DNA from: Pontibacter russatus
Lineage (GTDB): Bacteria > Bacteroidota > Bacteroidia > Cytophagales > Hymenobacteraceae
Assembly (NCBI RefSeq): GCF_009931655.1
Contig: NZ_CP047984.1
Coordinates: 1,798,001-1,862,000, forward strand
Length of the DNA stretch: 64,000 nt
Direction: 5' to 3'
The first letter of the stretch is position 1; every line of letters starts with the position of its first letter. Below, piece after piece: positions 1 to 8,518 of this stretch. The notes beneath the pieces were generated by a model, which was given only the letters and a program-made list of their open reading frames with translations, had not been told where the DNA came from and searched no databases. The position numbers were made by a program, and so were the translations under genes.

Positions 1-711
1 CTCCAGGGTGTAGCGGATACCCCCGAGCAGGTGCTGCAGGAAGTCCTGGTTCTGGTAGCTTTCGGCGGTGCCGCCCGCCGCCGTGTAAAACATGCGCCCG
101 CCGTCATACTCCCGGTACCACGAAACGGGTGTGTTCTGTGCCTGCACCAACACCTTCGCCCCGGGGCTCAGGTTCTCCATCTGGCGGAGGGCATCCTGCT
201 GCTTCCAGCTTTGCTGCAGCCCTTCGGTCAGGTCCTTCTCCTCTCCCACCACCTGCATCGCCACCTCTGTTACCTGCAGCAGACTGTCCGGCTGCGGTAT
301 ATAGGCAGCGCCCAGCAGGCTGTTGTACCAGGGCCACTGGTATCGCGAACTACCGGCGGCATGCACGCCCACCAGGCCGCCGCCCGCCTGCACGAAGCGC
401 TCTACTTCATTCTGCTGCCGCGTGTTCAGCACGTCCTGCGAGGTGTTTAGAAAAACCACCGCCCCGTACTGCCTCAGCGAGTCCTCCGTAAAATAGGCGG
501 GGTTGGTGGTGGTGTCTGCGACAATTTCGTTTGCTGAAGCGTAAGCCGCGAGGGCTTTCATGCCTTCACCGGAGACCTGCTGCCCTGTGGTGTTTTTGGA
601 GAAGATCAGTATCCTGTTCTCCTTTTCGCCGGAGCAGCCCCACAGAAAAGTGAGCAGCACAGCGTAGAGGGCGTACCTGAATATTTCTTTAGGGTGGTGT
701 TCTACCAACAT
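1..711 (-). CDS. ThuA-like domain lipoprotein (partial, C-terminus outside window)
   Basis: The reverse strand is open from an ATG at 709-711 to the left edge (237 codons, no stop), so the C-terminus is missing. The N-terminus has a hydrophobic stretch ending in a lipobox (FLWGC followed by SGEKE), which suggests a lipoprotein. The next part (ILIFSKNTTG...) fits the ThuA/trehalose-utilisation-like fold related to class I glutamine amidotransferases. It includes GAVVFLNTSQDVL, the turn FVQAGGGLVGVHAAG and a late GGRMFYTAAGG. In Bacteroidota such proteins are common in carbohydrate loci, but their reaction is poorly defined. It is the most distal gene of the minus-strand run from SusC1. The family is fairly sure, the function is not. 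Confidence 0.8.
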   Translation of the reverse strand, partial: MLVEHHPKEIFRYALYAVLLTFLWGCSGEKENRILIFSKNTTGQQVSGEGMKALAAYASANEIVADTTTNPAYFTEDSLRQYGAVVFLNTSQDVLNTRQQNEVERFVQAGGGLVGVHAAGSSRYQWPWYNSLLGAAYIPQPDSLLQVTEVAMQVVGEEKDLTEGLQQSWKQQDALRQMENLSPGAKVLVQAQNTPVSWYREYDGGRMFYTAAGGTAESYQNQDFLQHLLGGIRYTLE

Positions 712-881
712 ATAGGTTAGGATTATTTCAAAACAGCTCTCAATTTACGTACTTCATGTTTATCCGGCAAATGAGGCGCCCCGTGTCTGATGTCATACCT
801 TTGGTATCTGCAGGAGCGGTTTACACTCCTTACTTAAACCTCTAATAGTTTTTGCGCATAAATGCTGTGCAATTACTTTCA

Positions 882-916
882 AACCACCCCTGCCCCTCCT
901 TATCCAAGGAGGGAGT
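882..916 (+). repeat. Left arm of dispersed GC-rich inverted repeat
   Basis: This arm begins AACCACCCCTGCCCCTCCTT and is the reverse complement of 1058-1093 except for one substitution and one extra base. The arm also folds on itself (CCCTCC ... GGAGGG). Related sequence recurs at 49988-50015, so this is a dispersed family and not a one-off hairpin. Confidence 0.75.
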
Positions 917-953
917 CTGCATATGCTTTCTCCTACTTTGAGGACTACAGTTG

Positions 954-988
954 AAGATATAGCTATTAAAGAAGACATAGCTATTAAA
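954..988 (+). repeat. 18 bp tandem duplication
   Basis: AAGATATAGCTATTAAA at 954-970 is followed by AAGACATAGCTATTAAA at 972-988, with one mismatch and a period of 18 bp. It sits in the space between the two inverted arms. Confidence 0.7.
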
Positions 989-1057
989 AAAACACTTCTT
1001 ATATACCCATATATCCAGCTGTCTGCTAAGAGGAAGGTAAAAGAAATAGTAAGGAAA

Positions 1058-1093
1058 ACTCCCCTCTTTGGATAAGGAGGGGCAGGGGTGGTT
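1058..1093 (-). repeat. Right arm of dispersed GC-rich inverted repeat
   Basis: Near-perfect reverse complement of 882-916, about 140 bp away. It contains its own small stem (CCCCTC ... GAGGGG). The end GGGGCAGGGGTGG is shared with the single copy at 49988-50015. Confidence 0.75.
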
Positions 1094-1347
1094 GGACAGA
1101 TAGGCAGTACCCATTTGATAGTGATATTAAACCTCTAATAGGATAGGCTCACTTAGCTATCAATTGAAATTATAGGTAAAAGTTCGGAACGCAGTTTTAC
1201 TGTATGTTTCCTTAAAGAAATGATAAGGAAGTATCATAATTGCACCTATAGAACCAGTTCGTAATGCATTGCTGCAGGATATACTTCACAGCGAATCCTG
1301 GTATATATGCCTTTGATGACAAGTATTTGCAACGCCCGCCTACTTCC

Positions 1348-3009
1348 CTATATAGCCTGCGCGTTGCTGCTCTGCGACAGGTTGCCCTGCAGGTCCACAG
1401 CCCGGACCGTGAGTTTTTTGCCTTTTAGTTTGTCAGTGGCTGGCACCGAAAAGCTTGTGAGCGGGGTAAAGCCGACTTTCTCGCCGTCGAGGTACAGGTT
1501 GTAGCCGAGCAGGTTCCGGTTGTCTGTTGCCTTGTCCCACTGTGCCACCAGGTGCTTCTCTGCGGTATTCAGCTTCAGGTTTTTTGGCGTGGAGGGCGCG
1601 GCGGTATCCGGCCGCAGGCGTTGCAACACGTTGGCCAGCGCCCGGAACTGGTGGTAAGAGGCCTTCCAAATCTGAGCCTTGAGCGCCGTTTTCTGCTTCG
1701 GCTCCTTGTCGAGGCCGCCGGGGTACCAGTCGCCGTGCGTGTGGTCTATCAGGTATTGGTCTATATAGTCCCACTGCTTCTGAAACAGGTCGAAGTATTG
1801 CATCTTGTCCTTCGGGTAGAGATCGGCCATCAGCAGCAGTGTGTTCAGCCCTTCTGCCTGCGCCCACCAGTTCTTGGAGTCTCTCAGGATGGTGATGTCA
1901 TCTTTCCCCTTAAAGTAGTAGCCGCCGTCGTAAAAGCCGCCCACCGTGTGGTCGAAGCCGTTTTGGATGGTATGGTCGGCCATCTTTTTTGCCACTTGCA
2001 TGGTCTTGCTGTCGTGCTTCAAGCCCAGCACATGCGAGGCCTCCAGCATCAAATAAGCCGTCTCAATGTCGTGCCCAAAGGACACTTCGTCGAGGTGGTG
2101 GTTTTCCCGGATCACTTCTTCTGTAGAGTCCCTGAAGGACACCGGTTTCCAGTCATGCGTCAGGAAGAGGGTGAGGTAGCCTTTGTCCGTCACCATGGTG
2201 TCCCGGATCAGGACCAGCATTTCCTCCAGCCGCTCCCGCACCAGCGGGTCGGGCCACACCTGGTACAGCTCCGTGAAAGCCTCCAGCAAGTGGATCGAGC
2301 TGTTCTGGTCTTTGTAGCCGATGGTAGAACTGTATGGGGTCTGGCTGGTGCGTTGCACGGGGGTGCCGTCTTTCCGCAGTTCCTGGTAGTAGCCTTTGTG
2401 TACGGGGTCGTGGCTATGCTCCTCCAGCCAGCCGAATGTTTCCCGGGCGAGGCTCAGGGCGCTTGTGTCGCCGGAGGCCTGGTAGTAGGCGGCCAGGCCA
2501 TATATGGCAAAGGCGTTTCCGTAGGCAGACTTGGCCGCCCCGGCGTACCCGTTGCTGCTTGCCTCCTCCTTCACATTTCCCTGCCGGTCGACCAGTGTAT
2601 AAAAGCCGCCGTGCTTCTCGTCCCACATCTTGTCCCGCAGGAAAGCCACCCCCTGTCTGGCGCTGCTCAGGTAATGCGGCACATCAGGATACAGTTGCGA
2701 AGCCTTGGCATTCGACCATATATGGCGGGCCTGCGTCACGATCATCTTGTCCTGCGGGCCAGTGGGTTTCCAGTCGTGGGTATAGGTGCTCGTGAATCCT
2801 CCGTACTGCTTGTCCACCACGCGCGGATACCAGGCGTTGAGCATCTCTGTTTTGATGGAGTTCTCTATCTCGGCGGCGAGTTTGGCCCTTGTGTCAGTTT
2901 GCGGATTTGCAACGGCGACAGGCAGTTGGAAGGGCAGCGTGCGAAAAGCAACGATGGGCAAAGCGGCGGTTGCCAGGAACAGCAGCAGTGTATTTCGTTT
3001 TAGTCTCAT
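1348..3009 (-). CDS. Exported AGE-family epimerase with C-terminal FN3-like domain
   Basis: The 553-residue product starts with a Sec-type signal (MRLKRNTLLLFLATAALPI). Residues about 45-450 match the (alpha/alpha)6-barrel N-acylglucosamine 2-epimerase / cellobiose 2-epimerase superfamily. Landmarks are WYPRVVDKQYGGF, TQARHIWSNAKASQLYP, DEKHGGFYTLVDRQG and SFGHDIETAYLMLEA. Members epimerise or isomerise free sugars or disaccharides. The last ~95 residues (TAAPSTPKNLKLN ... AVDLQGNLSQSS) look like a fibronectin type III-like beta-sandwich, which the usual cytosolic enzymes (about 390-410 aa) lack. The gene follows the FG-GAP lipoprotein and SusC1/D1 on the same strand, with a 121 bp gap. Exact substrate unknown. 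Confidence 0.85.
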   Translation of the reverse strand: MRLKRNTLLLFLATAALPIVAFRTLPFQLPVAVANPQTDTRAKLAAEIENSIKTEMLNAWYPRVVDKQYGGFTSTYTHDWKPTGPQDKMIVTQARHIWSNAKASQLYPDVPHYLSSARQGVAFLRDKMWDEKHGGFYTLVDRQGNVKEEASSNGYAGAAKSAYGNAFAIYGLAAYYQASGDTSALSLARETFGWLEEHSHDPVHKGYYQELRKDGTPVQRTSQTPYSSTIGYKDQNSSIHLLEAFTELYQVWPDPLVRERLEEMLVLIRDTMVTDKGYLTLFLTHDWKPVSFRDSTEEVIRENHHLDEVSFGHDIETAYLMLEASHVLGLKHDSKTMQVAKKMADHTIQNGFDHTVGGFYDGGYYFKGKDDITILRDSKNWWAQAEGLNTLLLMADLYPKDKMQYFDLFQKQWDYIDQYLIDHTHGDWYPGGLDKEPKQKTALKAQIWKASYHQFRALANVLQRLRPDTAAPSTPKNLKLNTAEKHLVAQWDKATDNRNLLGYNLYLDGEKVGFTPLTSFSVPATDKLKGKKLTVRAVDLQGNLSQSSNAQAI

Positions 3010-3130
3010 GGCATATAAACAGATGTCGTGATGGTGGTCAACAACATATACAGCTGATTTATATATAAGTTGGTTCGAATACTTCTGTCAGCTTTACTGT
3101 GCTGCAAGGGAGCGGCTGTGGGCTCACTGG

Positions 3131-6100
3131 CTACCGCTTTGTCACGATCAGGTTCTGCTGCAGTTTCACTTTCCTCCTGTCGCCCCGATAGCCTGAGATA
3201 TAAACCTCATTCAATGCGCTGCTGTCCAACAGGAGCGTGCGCGAGGACTGCGACAAATAGCCGGTGCCGTAACTGAACTCCTCCCTCCGCTTCAGGCCGC
3301 TTTTGTAATACAGGTCCGCGAAGGCATCTGAGGAACGCAGCCGCACCACCTGCCTGCCTGTAGCCTGCGCCTCCTCAAAAACTTTCAGGCTGTCGCTGTT
3401 CACGCCCACCAGCAAAAGCGGCTTGCCCTCTGCCGTGACGAGCCGGGCCAGCGACTTGGCGTCTCCGCCCACCGTAAACCCGGTTGACCTACCCGCCACA
3501 AATTCGCCTTTGCCGTTGCCCAGCAGCACCGTGCCGTAGGAGGCGTCATAGAGGCCCATACCGGTTTCGGCTGCGTAGGAATTGCCTGCCAGCACCACGT
3601 CCAGGTGGTTATCGCCGTTTACATCATCCACCGCCATGCCGAAGACCGGGGAGAACTGGGCTCGCACTGGCAACGCTTTGATGGAAAACTTGCCACTCCC
3701 CAGGTTCTCTATATAGCTGCTGCTAAACACATGGCTCCGGCCAACAAAGGCCCCCTCCAGTTCCTCTTCACTGAAAAGCTCGTCCAGCGTCACCTCCGCG
3801 TAAGCAGCGTAGCTCGTAAACCGCCGCCGCATCGACACAATCTGGTCGGTGAGGGCGTCGCGGGTGGCCACGGGATAGCTCTCCCCGCCGATGTATCGCC
3901 CGATAATCGGATCTATCACCCCGTTGCCATCAAAGTCGCGCGCATATATGGTAACCGGTTCCTCCTGCGAGGCTTTGTAGCGGGAGTTCAGGCCCAGGTT
4001 TCCCGCCACATAATCCATATCCCCGTCGTTATCGAAATCCCCCGACGCGATGCTGTTCCACCAGCCGTTTGTGTGTGCCAGCCCAACGGAGGCGGTTACA
4101 TCGGTGAGCTTTCCTTTTTCATTTTTGAAAAAGCTGACAGGCATCCACTCCCCGACCACCACCAGGTCCACCTGCCCGTCGAGGTCGAAGTCAGTCCATA
4201 TAGCTGCGGTTACCATGCCCAGGCGCTGGAGACCTTTACACACCGCTTCCGTGGCATCCGTGAAAGTGCCCCCGTTGTTCTGCAGGATGCTGCCCTGCCC
4301 GGGCATGGGGTACTGCCGCGGACTGTTGCGCCCCCCGACAAACAGGTCTAAGTCACCGTCCCGGTCGTAGTCTGCGGCTGCCACGCAGGAACTGCTGGAC
4401 ACTAAATGGGGGATGGCCTGCTCCTCAAGTCGAAATTTTCCGCTGCCATCATTCCTGTAGAACCGGTGCCGGTAGGCTTCCGCGCCCGCCATTTCCTCGT
4501 TGCCACCCGCTGCCACGTACAGGTCCAGGTCTCCGTCGCCGTCTGCGTCAAAGAACAAGGCTCCCGCGTCGTCGGCTGTGTTTGGGGTGCCTTGGAGGGG
4601 TTCAGCTTTGAATTTACCCTGTCCGTCCCGCGTAAATAAGGTGCCAGTGCGCCGGGCAGATCCGCCTACGAAGAAATCATCCAGCCCGTCGCCGTTCACG
4701 TCTCCCACACTTATTCCCGGTCCGTTTCGGGTGAGTTTGTGCGGCAGCAGCGGCTGGTTCTTAAAATCTATATAATCCTCTTCCTCGTGTTTGTAGGCGA
4801 TGCCATATATAGCATTGGCCTGCCGGAAAAGCGGCGCCGGTGCGCGCTCGTTTCCGGGTTTCTTTTCAGAGGCATTCTTGTACTCCGCCTGCAGCACCTG
4901 GTTGCTCCTGACATTGGTCAGCAGCTGGCATTTGCCGTCGGGCCAGATGATTTCCACGGAATCAACAACGGTTGCCTGCCCCAGCCCAAAGTGTATCGTG
5001 TGGTCCACGGACGACTGGAAACCCCGTGACAGGTAATGTTCATATACCTGCTGCTCCCCTTCGTGCCTGAGCCGGACGGTTGCCCCGATACCGCCGAGAT
5101 TCGGAGCCTGCCCCTTCAGCACGATTTGCAGGTAATGGTTGCCGTCGTTTACCTGCTCCGCGTTGTTCCGGTAGATGAAGGCCTTGCTGTTGATGTTGTT
5201 GACCACCAGGTCAAGGTCACCGTCGTTGTCCAGATCTGCGTACACGGCCCCGTTGGAAGTGGACGGCTCGCCCAGGCCCCACTCTGTTGATTTATTTGTG
5301 AATGTCAGGTCTTTCGCGTTTTGGTATATATAGTTGGGAATCACGATGCTCTTCAGCTTTTTGAATTGCTCCTGGAGCCTTGCCTCAATCGCCTCCCCGG
5401 TGCCGAACATGGCTTCCTCGGAGTTGTAGCGCACATAATCGAGGTCTATCATGTCTTTCATATAGCCGTTCGTGATGAAAAGGTCGCGCCAGCCGTCGTT
5501 GTCATAATCCGCGAACAGGGCGCTCCAACTCCAGTCAGTGGCATATACGCCCGCCAACTGGCCGATTTCGCTGAAGGAGCCGTCCCCGTTGTTCAGTTGC
5601 AGCGTGTTGCGGACGTACTGGTCTTCATAACCCAGGCGCCTGTTCAGCATGAAGCGGTCATAATTTCCGGCCTCCATGGTGGTTTTCTGCCGCTTGTTGC
5701 CTTCCGGCAGCATGTCTAACTCAATGATGTCCGGCAGGCCGTCGTTGTTGTAATCAGCTATGTCGGTGCCCATGCCGTTGTAGCTGTGGTGCCGCAGGTA
5801 CTCGCCTGCTCTGTTAGTGAAGGTGCCGTCCTGGTTGTTTATCCAGAGCAGGTCGTTGCTCAGAAAGTCGTTGGCGGTATATATATCCGGCCAGCCGTCC
5901 TGGTTCACGTCGCTGACGGCCACGCCCAGGCCCCTGCCCTCCACCAGTATGCCCGCCTCCCCAGACACATCGGTAAACGCCCCCTTGCCATCGTTTCTGA
6001 AGAGTTTGTCGGTGCTCGGCGACGTGCCGTCAGTAATTTTCGGACGCGCTATGTTGGGGTTGAGGTTTTTGTCCGGGGCGTTCCGGAGCAGGTACGCATC

Positions 6101-6673
6101 CAGGTCGCCGTCTTTGTCATAGTCCAGAAAGGCGGCCTGCGTGCTGTAGCCCACGGCAGCCAGGCCATAGGCGGCTGCCTCTTCTTTGAAAACAGGCTTC
6201 CCCTCCGCATTTTGTCCTTTGTTGATGAACAGTAAGTTGGGGGTCTGCGGCTCACCGGCAACGGGGTTTACCGTGCAGACATATATATCCAGCAGCCCGT
6301 CCTGGTTGATGTCTGCCATCGTTACACCGTTCGCCCAGGTGCTGGTGGCTACACCGGCAGGAACTGTCACGTCCTCAAACTGAAGGTCGCCTTTGTTCAG
6401 ATACAGTTCGCCCGACACCATGTTGCCCGTGAAGTAGATGTCCGGCAGGCTGTCGTTGTTGACATCCCCCACCGCCACGCCGCCGCCATTGTATATATAG
6501 CCAAAGGTGAGGACGTTGAAGGAATCTGACTCTGTAATAGTGTTGGCAAAATTGATGCCCGTGGTTCCTGGTTTGAGCAGGGTGAAGAGCGGCTTCTCCT
6601 TTTGAAGCAGGTCGCAGCTGCTTAACAGGGAAGAAAGGGTAATCAGAAGCAACAGATATTTAAACGCCATCAC
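3131..6673 (-). CDS. FG-GAP/VCBS repeat lipoprotein with UnbV (ASPIC) domain, copy 1
   Basis: The 1180-residue protein starts with a lipoprotein signal (LSSLLSSC then DLLQKEK). It has fourteen Asp-rich DxDxDGxxD-type calcium-binding loops. Seven (from DVNNDSLPDIYF to DLDNDGDLDLVV) come before an ASPIC/UnbV domain at about residues 515-600 (RGFQSSVDHTIHFGLG, IIWPDGK). Seven more (DVNGDGLDDFFV to DVNGDNHLDVVL) follow. The C-terminus carries YGTGYLSQSSRTL, which resembles a second, degenerate UnbV unit. FG-GAP repeats form beta-propellers in extracellular binding proteins; the actual ligand is unknown. The gene follows SusD1 on the same strand, so it is probably a surface partner of that uptake system. 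Confidence 0.88.
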   Translation of the reverse strand: MMAFKYLLLLITLSSLLSSCDLLQKEKPLFTLLKPGTTGINFANTITESDSFNVLTFGYIYNGGGVAVGDVNNDSLPDIYFTGNMVSGELYLNKGDLQFEDVTVPAGVATSTWANGVTMADINQDGLLDIYVCTVNPVAGEPQTPNLLFINKGQNAEGKPVFKEEAAAYGLAAVGYSTQAAFLDYDKDGDLDAYLLRNAPDKNLNPNIARPKITDGTSPSTDKLFRNDGKGAFTDVSGEAGILVEGRGLGVAVSDVNQDGWPDIYTANDFLSNDLLWINNQDGTFTNRAGEYLRHHSYNGMGTDIADYNNDGLPDIIELDMLPEGNKRQKTTMEAGNYDRFMLNRRLGYEDQYVRNTLQLNNGDGSFSEIGQLAGVYATDWSWSALFADYDNDGWRDLFITNGYMKDMIDLDYVRYNSEEAMFGTGEAIEARLQEQFKKLKSIVIPNYIYQNAKDLTFTNKSTEWGLGEPSTSNGAVYADLDNDGDLDLVVNNINSKAFIYRNNAEQVNDGNHYLQIVLKGQAPNLGGIGATVRLRHEGEQQVYEHYLSRGFQSSVDHTIHFGLGQATVVDSVEIIWPDGKCQLLTNVRSNQVLQAEYKNASEKKPGNERAPAPLFRQANAIYGIAYKHEEEDYIDFKNQPLLPHKLTRNGPGISVGDVNGDGLDDFFVGGSARRTGTLFTRDGQGKFKAEPLQGTPNTADDAGALFFDADGDGDLDLYVAAGGNEEMAGAEAYRHRFYRNDGSGKFRLEEQAIPHLVSSSSCVAAADYDRDGDLDLFVGGRNSPRQYPMPGQGSILQNNGGTFTDATEAVCKGLQRLGMVTAAIWTDFDLDGQVDLVVVGEWMPVSFFKNEKGKLTDVTASVGLAHTNGWWNSIASGDFDNDGDMDYVAGNLGLNSRYKASQEEPVTIYARDFDGNGVIDPIIGRYIGGESYPVATRDALTDQIVSMRRRFTSYAAYAEVTLDELFSEEELEGAFVGRSHVFSSSYIENLGSGKFSIKALPVRAQFSPVFGMAVDDVNGDNHLDVVLAGNSYAAETGMGLYDASYGTVLLGNGKGEFVAGRSTGFTVGGDAKSLARLVTAEGKPLLLVGVNSDSLKVFEEAQATGRQVVRLRSSDAFADLYYKSGLKRREEFSYGTGYLSQSSRTLLLDSSALNEVYISGYRGDRRKVKLQQNLIVTKR

Positions 6674-6880
6674 CTTAAAATCAATCCAGAAAAGAATTTG
6701 TCTGCCTGCTTAGCGCGGTTTGTATATACCCGCGCCATTTTTGCGCTGCCTATATGTCGGCTATATGCACTAAAGCAGCGGACAACGTACAGTAGCAGTA
6801 AGTTCAGCGACAGGGGCTTGCATTTTTTCAGAGCAACATGTATCCCCTTCTATATATAAAAGCAGCGTCCGGGATAACAC

Positions 6881-6915
6881 AGAAGGTCCCCGGCCAACCC
6901 AGCCAGGGACCTTCT
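6881..6915 (-). terminator. Hairpin after SusD1
   Basis: A perfect 10 bp stem (AGAAGGTCCC / GGGACCTTCT) with a 15 nt loop starts 16 nt after the SusD1 stop. It has no U-tract on the minus strand, so it may be a weak terminator or an mRNA-end stabiliser that lets some transcription pass into the FG-GAP gene. Confidence 0.6.
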
Positions 6916-6931
6916 CAAGTACAGCCTGTTT

Positions 6932-8476
6932 TTAGTAATTCGGATTTTGCGCTTCAATTCCGCCCGCGCCCAGTTCCGGGTTCCTGCTTATCTCATCTTG
7001 CGGAATCGGAAGCACAAAGTCCCTGTCTGGGTCAAAGGTGTAGGTGGTAAAAGGCGGCTCGATTTTGCCTTCTTTTATCCAGCGCAGCACGTCGAAGTCA
7101 CGGCCCTCTTCTCCTCCCCTTTCCACCTGGCTCTCGTGCCTGATGGCCGCGAAAACCTGCTCTGCGGTTGCAACCGGGTATTGCGCGGTCGGGTAGTGCG
7201 GCATCATCACATCTGCCCGGTCACGGATCATGTTCAGATACTCCACTGCCTTAGCCTGGTTTCCCAACTGGTTCTCGCACTCGGCCAACAACAGGAGCGC
7301 TTCCGCAAACCTGAAAATCCTGGTGTTGATGCCCGCAGGCTGGAAACCCTGATCTGACTTGTACAGGTTCGTGTACTTCTGCCAGCTTACCTTGATGGGC
7401 TGCCCATTCAATATAGATGAACCGGCACCGCCCTGCATGGCCTCTGTCAGTTTACTGTTGCCGTTGTTAAACTCATCGCCCGGGAAATAGACGGTGTAAT
7501 CCAGCCGGGGGTCTCTTTTGGCGGCCCCGTTCTCCGGTGTCTCAAATTCATTCAGCAGGTCGTTCGATGGAATCAGGTTTCGCCACGAGATGGGGTTAAT
7601 CTCCTGGTTGCGCACCGAGGACTGCGGCTGCGTGGCTCCGTCGCCGCTGCCCCAGTTATACCCATTGTCGCTCCTGCCCTGAAAGCCGATCTCCCATATA
7701 GATTCGGAATTGTACTCTGTCTCTTCCTTGAAATTGTCGAGGTAATTGTCCGTAAGGGAATAGGAGCCCAGCAGTTTCTCCAGTTCTGTTTTGGCCGATG
7801 CGTAGTCTCCCTGCTGCATATAGGCTTTGCCCAGCAGGAAAGTGGCGGCCCCTGAGGTGGCCCGGCCCAGGTCTCCTCCTGACCGGGTTGCCGGTAGAAC
7901 TGCCTGCGCCGCCTTCAGATCTTCCATAACCAGCGCATATACATCGGCTACGGGCGCCCTGGGCTTGAAGTCATCAACGGCGCTGACAGGCTCTGTGTAG
8001 ACAGGCACAGGGCCGAAGAAGTTTACGAGCTCATAATAAGCCCAGGCTCTCAGGAATTTCGCCTCGGCCACCATCAATCCAATTGTCTCCGTGTCGCCGG
8101 TGGCGGTGGGGCCGTTCGCAATCACGGTGTTGGCTCTGTGGACAGCGGTGTAAAAACCAGTCCAGATCGCCCCAATCACCGAGTTGTCGGGCGAGGTGCC
8201 GCCATTCAGGATTTGCGCCCTCGGCGCCTCCAGTTGGGCGCCCCCCGTTGCATAGTCGGGGCTGCGCAGGGCGTGCGTGAAGAACCACTCCCTTGCCACC
8301 AGCAGGTTAGAGTGTGCCACGGCATATATGCCGGTAACGCCTTTCTCCAGGTCAACGGCGTCTTTGAAGTAGACCTCCGTGGTGATGTAATTGGGATTTA
8401 CCTTTTCTAAATCGTCGTGGCAGTTCGTCAGGAAAAAAATCCCCAGCAAGCATGCGGCTATATATACTTTTCTCAT
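6932..8476 (-). CDS. SusD/RagB family nutrient-binding lipoprotein 1
   Basis: The 514-residue lipoprotein has a signal ending in LLGIFFLTNC followed by HDD, an acidic start that in Bacteroidota favours surface export. The N-terminal helical region has KFLRAWAYYELVNFFGPVPVY, and the C-terminus has the family hallmark IFRFAEALLLLAECENQLG plus a final VLPIPQDEISRNPELG. SusD proteins form the lid of a SusC barrel and bind the oligosaccharide or other ligand at the cell surface. It lies 42 bp downstream of SusC1, clearly as a pair. The ligand cannot be read from sequence. Confidence 0.95.
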   Translation of the reverse strand: MRKVYIAACLLGIFFLTNCHDDLEKVNPNYITTEVYFKDAVDLEKGVTGIYAVAHSNLLVAREWFFTHALRSPDYATGGAQLEAPRAQILNGGTSPDNSVIGAIWTGFYTAVHRANTVIANGPTATGDTETIGLMVAEAKFLRAWAYYELVNFFGPVPVYTEPVSAVDDFKPRAPVADVYALVMEDLKAAQAVLPATRSGGDLGRATSGAATFLLGKAYMQQGDYASAKTELEKLLGSYSLTDNYLDNFKEETEYNSESIWEIGFQGRSDNGYNWGSGDGATQPQSSVRNQEINPISWRNLIPSNDLLNEFETPENGAAKRDPRLDYTVYFPGDEFNNGNSKLTEAMQGGAGSSILNGQPIKVSWQKYTNLYKSDQGFQPAGINTRIFRFAEALLLLAECENQLGNQAKAVEYLNMIRDRADVMMPHYPTAQYPVATAEQVFAAIRHESQVERGGEEGRDFDVLRWIKEGKIEPPFTTYTFDPDRDFVLPIPQDEISRNPELGAGGIEAQNPNY

Positions 8477-8518
8477 TAGCAGGTCAGGTTAAGTCGGATT
8501 TACAGTTCGGATCAGAAA

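Larger units (their letters stand above)
834..1141. repeat. 15 bp direct repeats flanking an inverted-repeat element
   Basis: TTAAACCTCTAATAG occurs at 834-848 and again identically at 1127-1141. Between the copies lie the inverted arms 882-916 and 1058-1093. The arrangement resembles a small non-autonomous element with a target duplication, but the sequences next to the direct repeats are not inverted copies of each other, so a MITE assignment is tentative. Confidence 0.5.
712..1347. other. Gene-free interval with a repeat element
   Basis: No credible gene is seen here. The interval is more AT-rich than the genes around it. It holds a pair of inverted 35-36 bp repeats, an 18 bp tandem duplication and a pair of 15 bp direct repeats, listed separately. 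It separates the epimerase gene from the ThuA-like gene, so these two may not share one transcript. Confidence 0.7.

Noticed and set aside
1552..3003. Long open antisense frame opposite the epimerase gene, and similar long frames opposite other genes (for example 12664-13932, 17536-18945, 41268-43052)
   Set aside because: They mirror the codon structure of real genes in GC-rich DNA, have His/Val/Gly/Arg-rich low-complexity products, and lack family likeness.
5036..6500. Repeated short Asp-coding segments that could look like a DNA repeat array or CRISPR
   Set aside because: They are in-frame FG-GAP loop codons within a gene; spacing and sequence vary and there are no cas genes.
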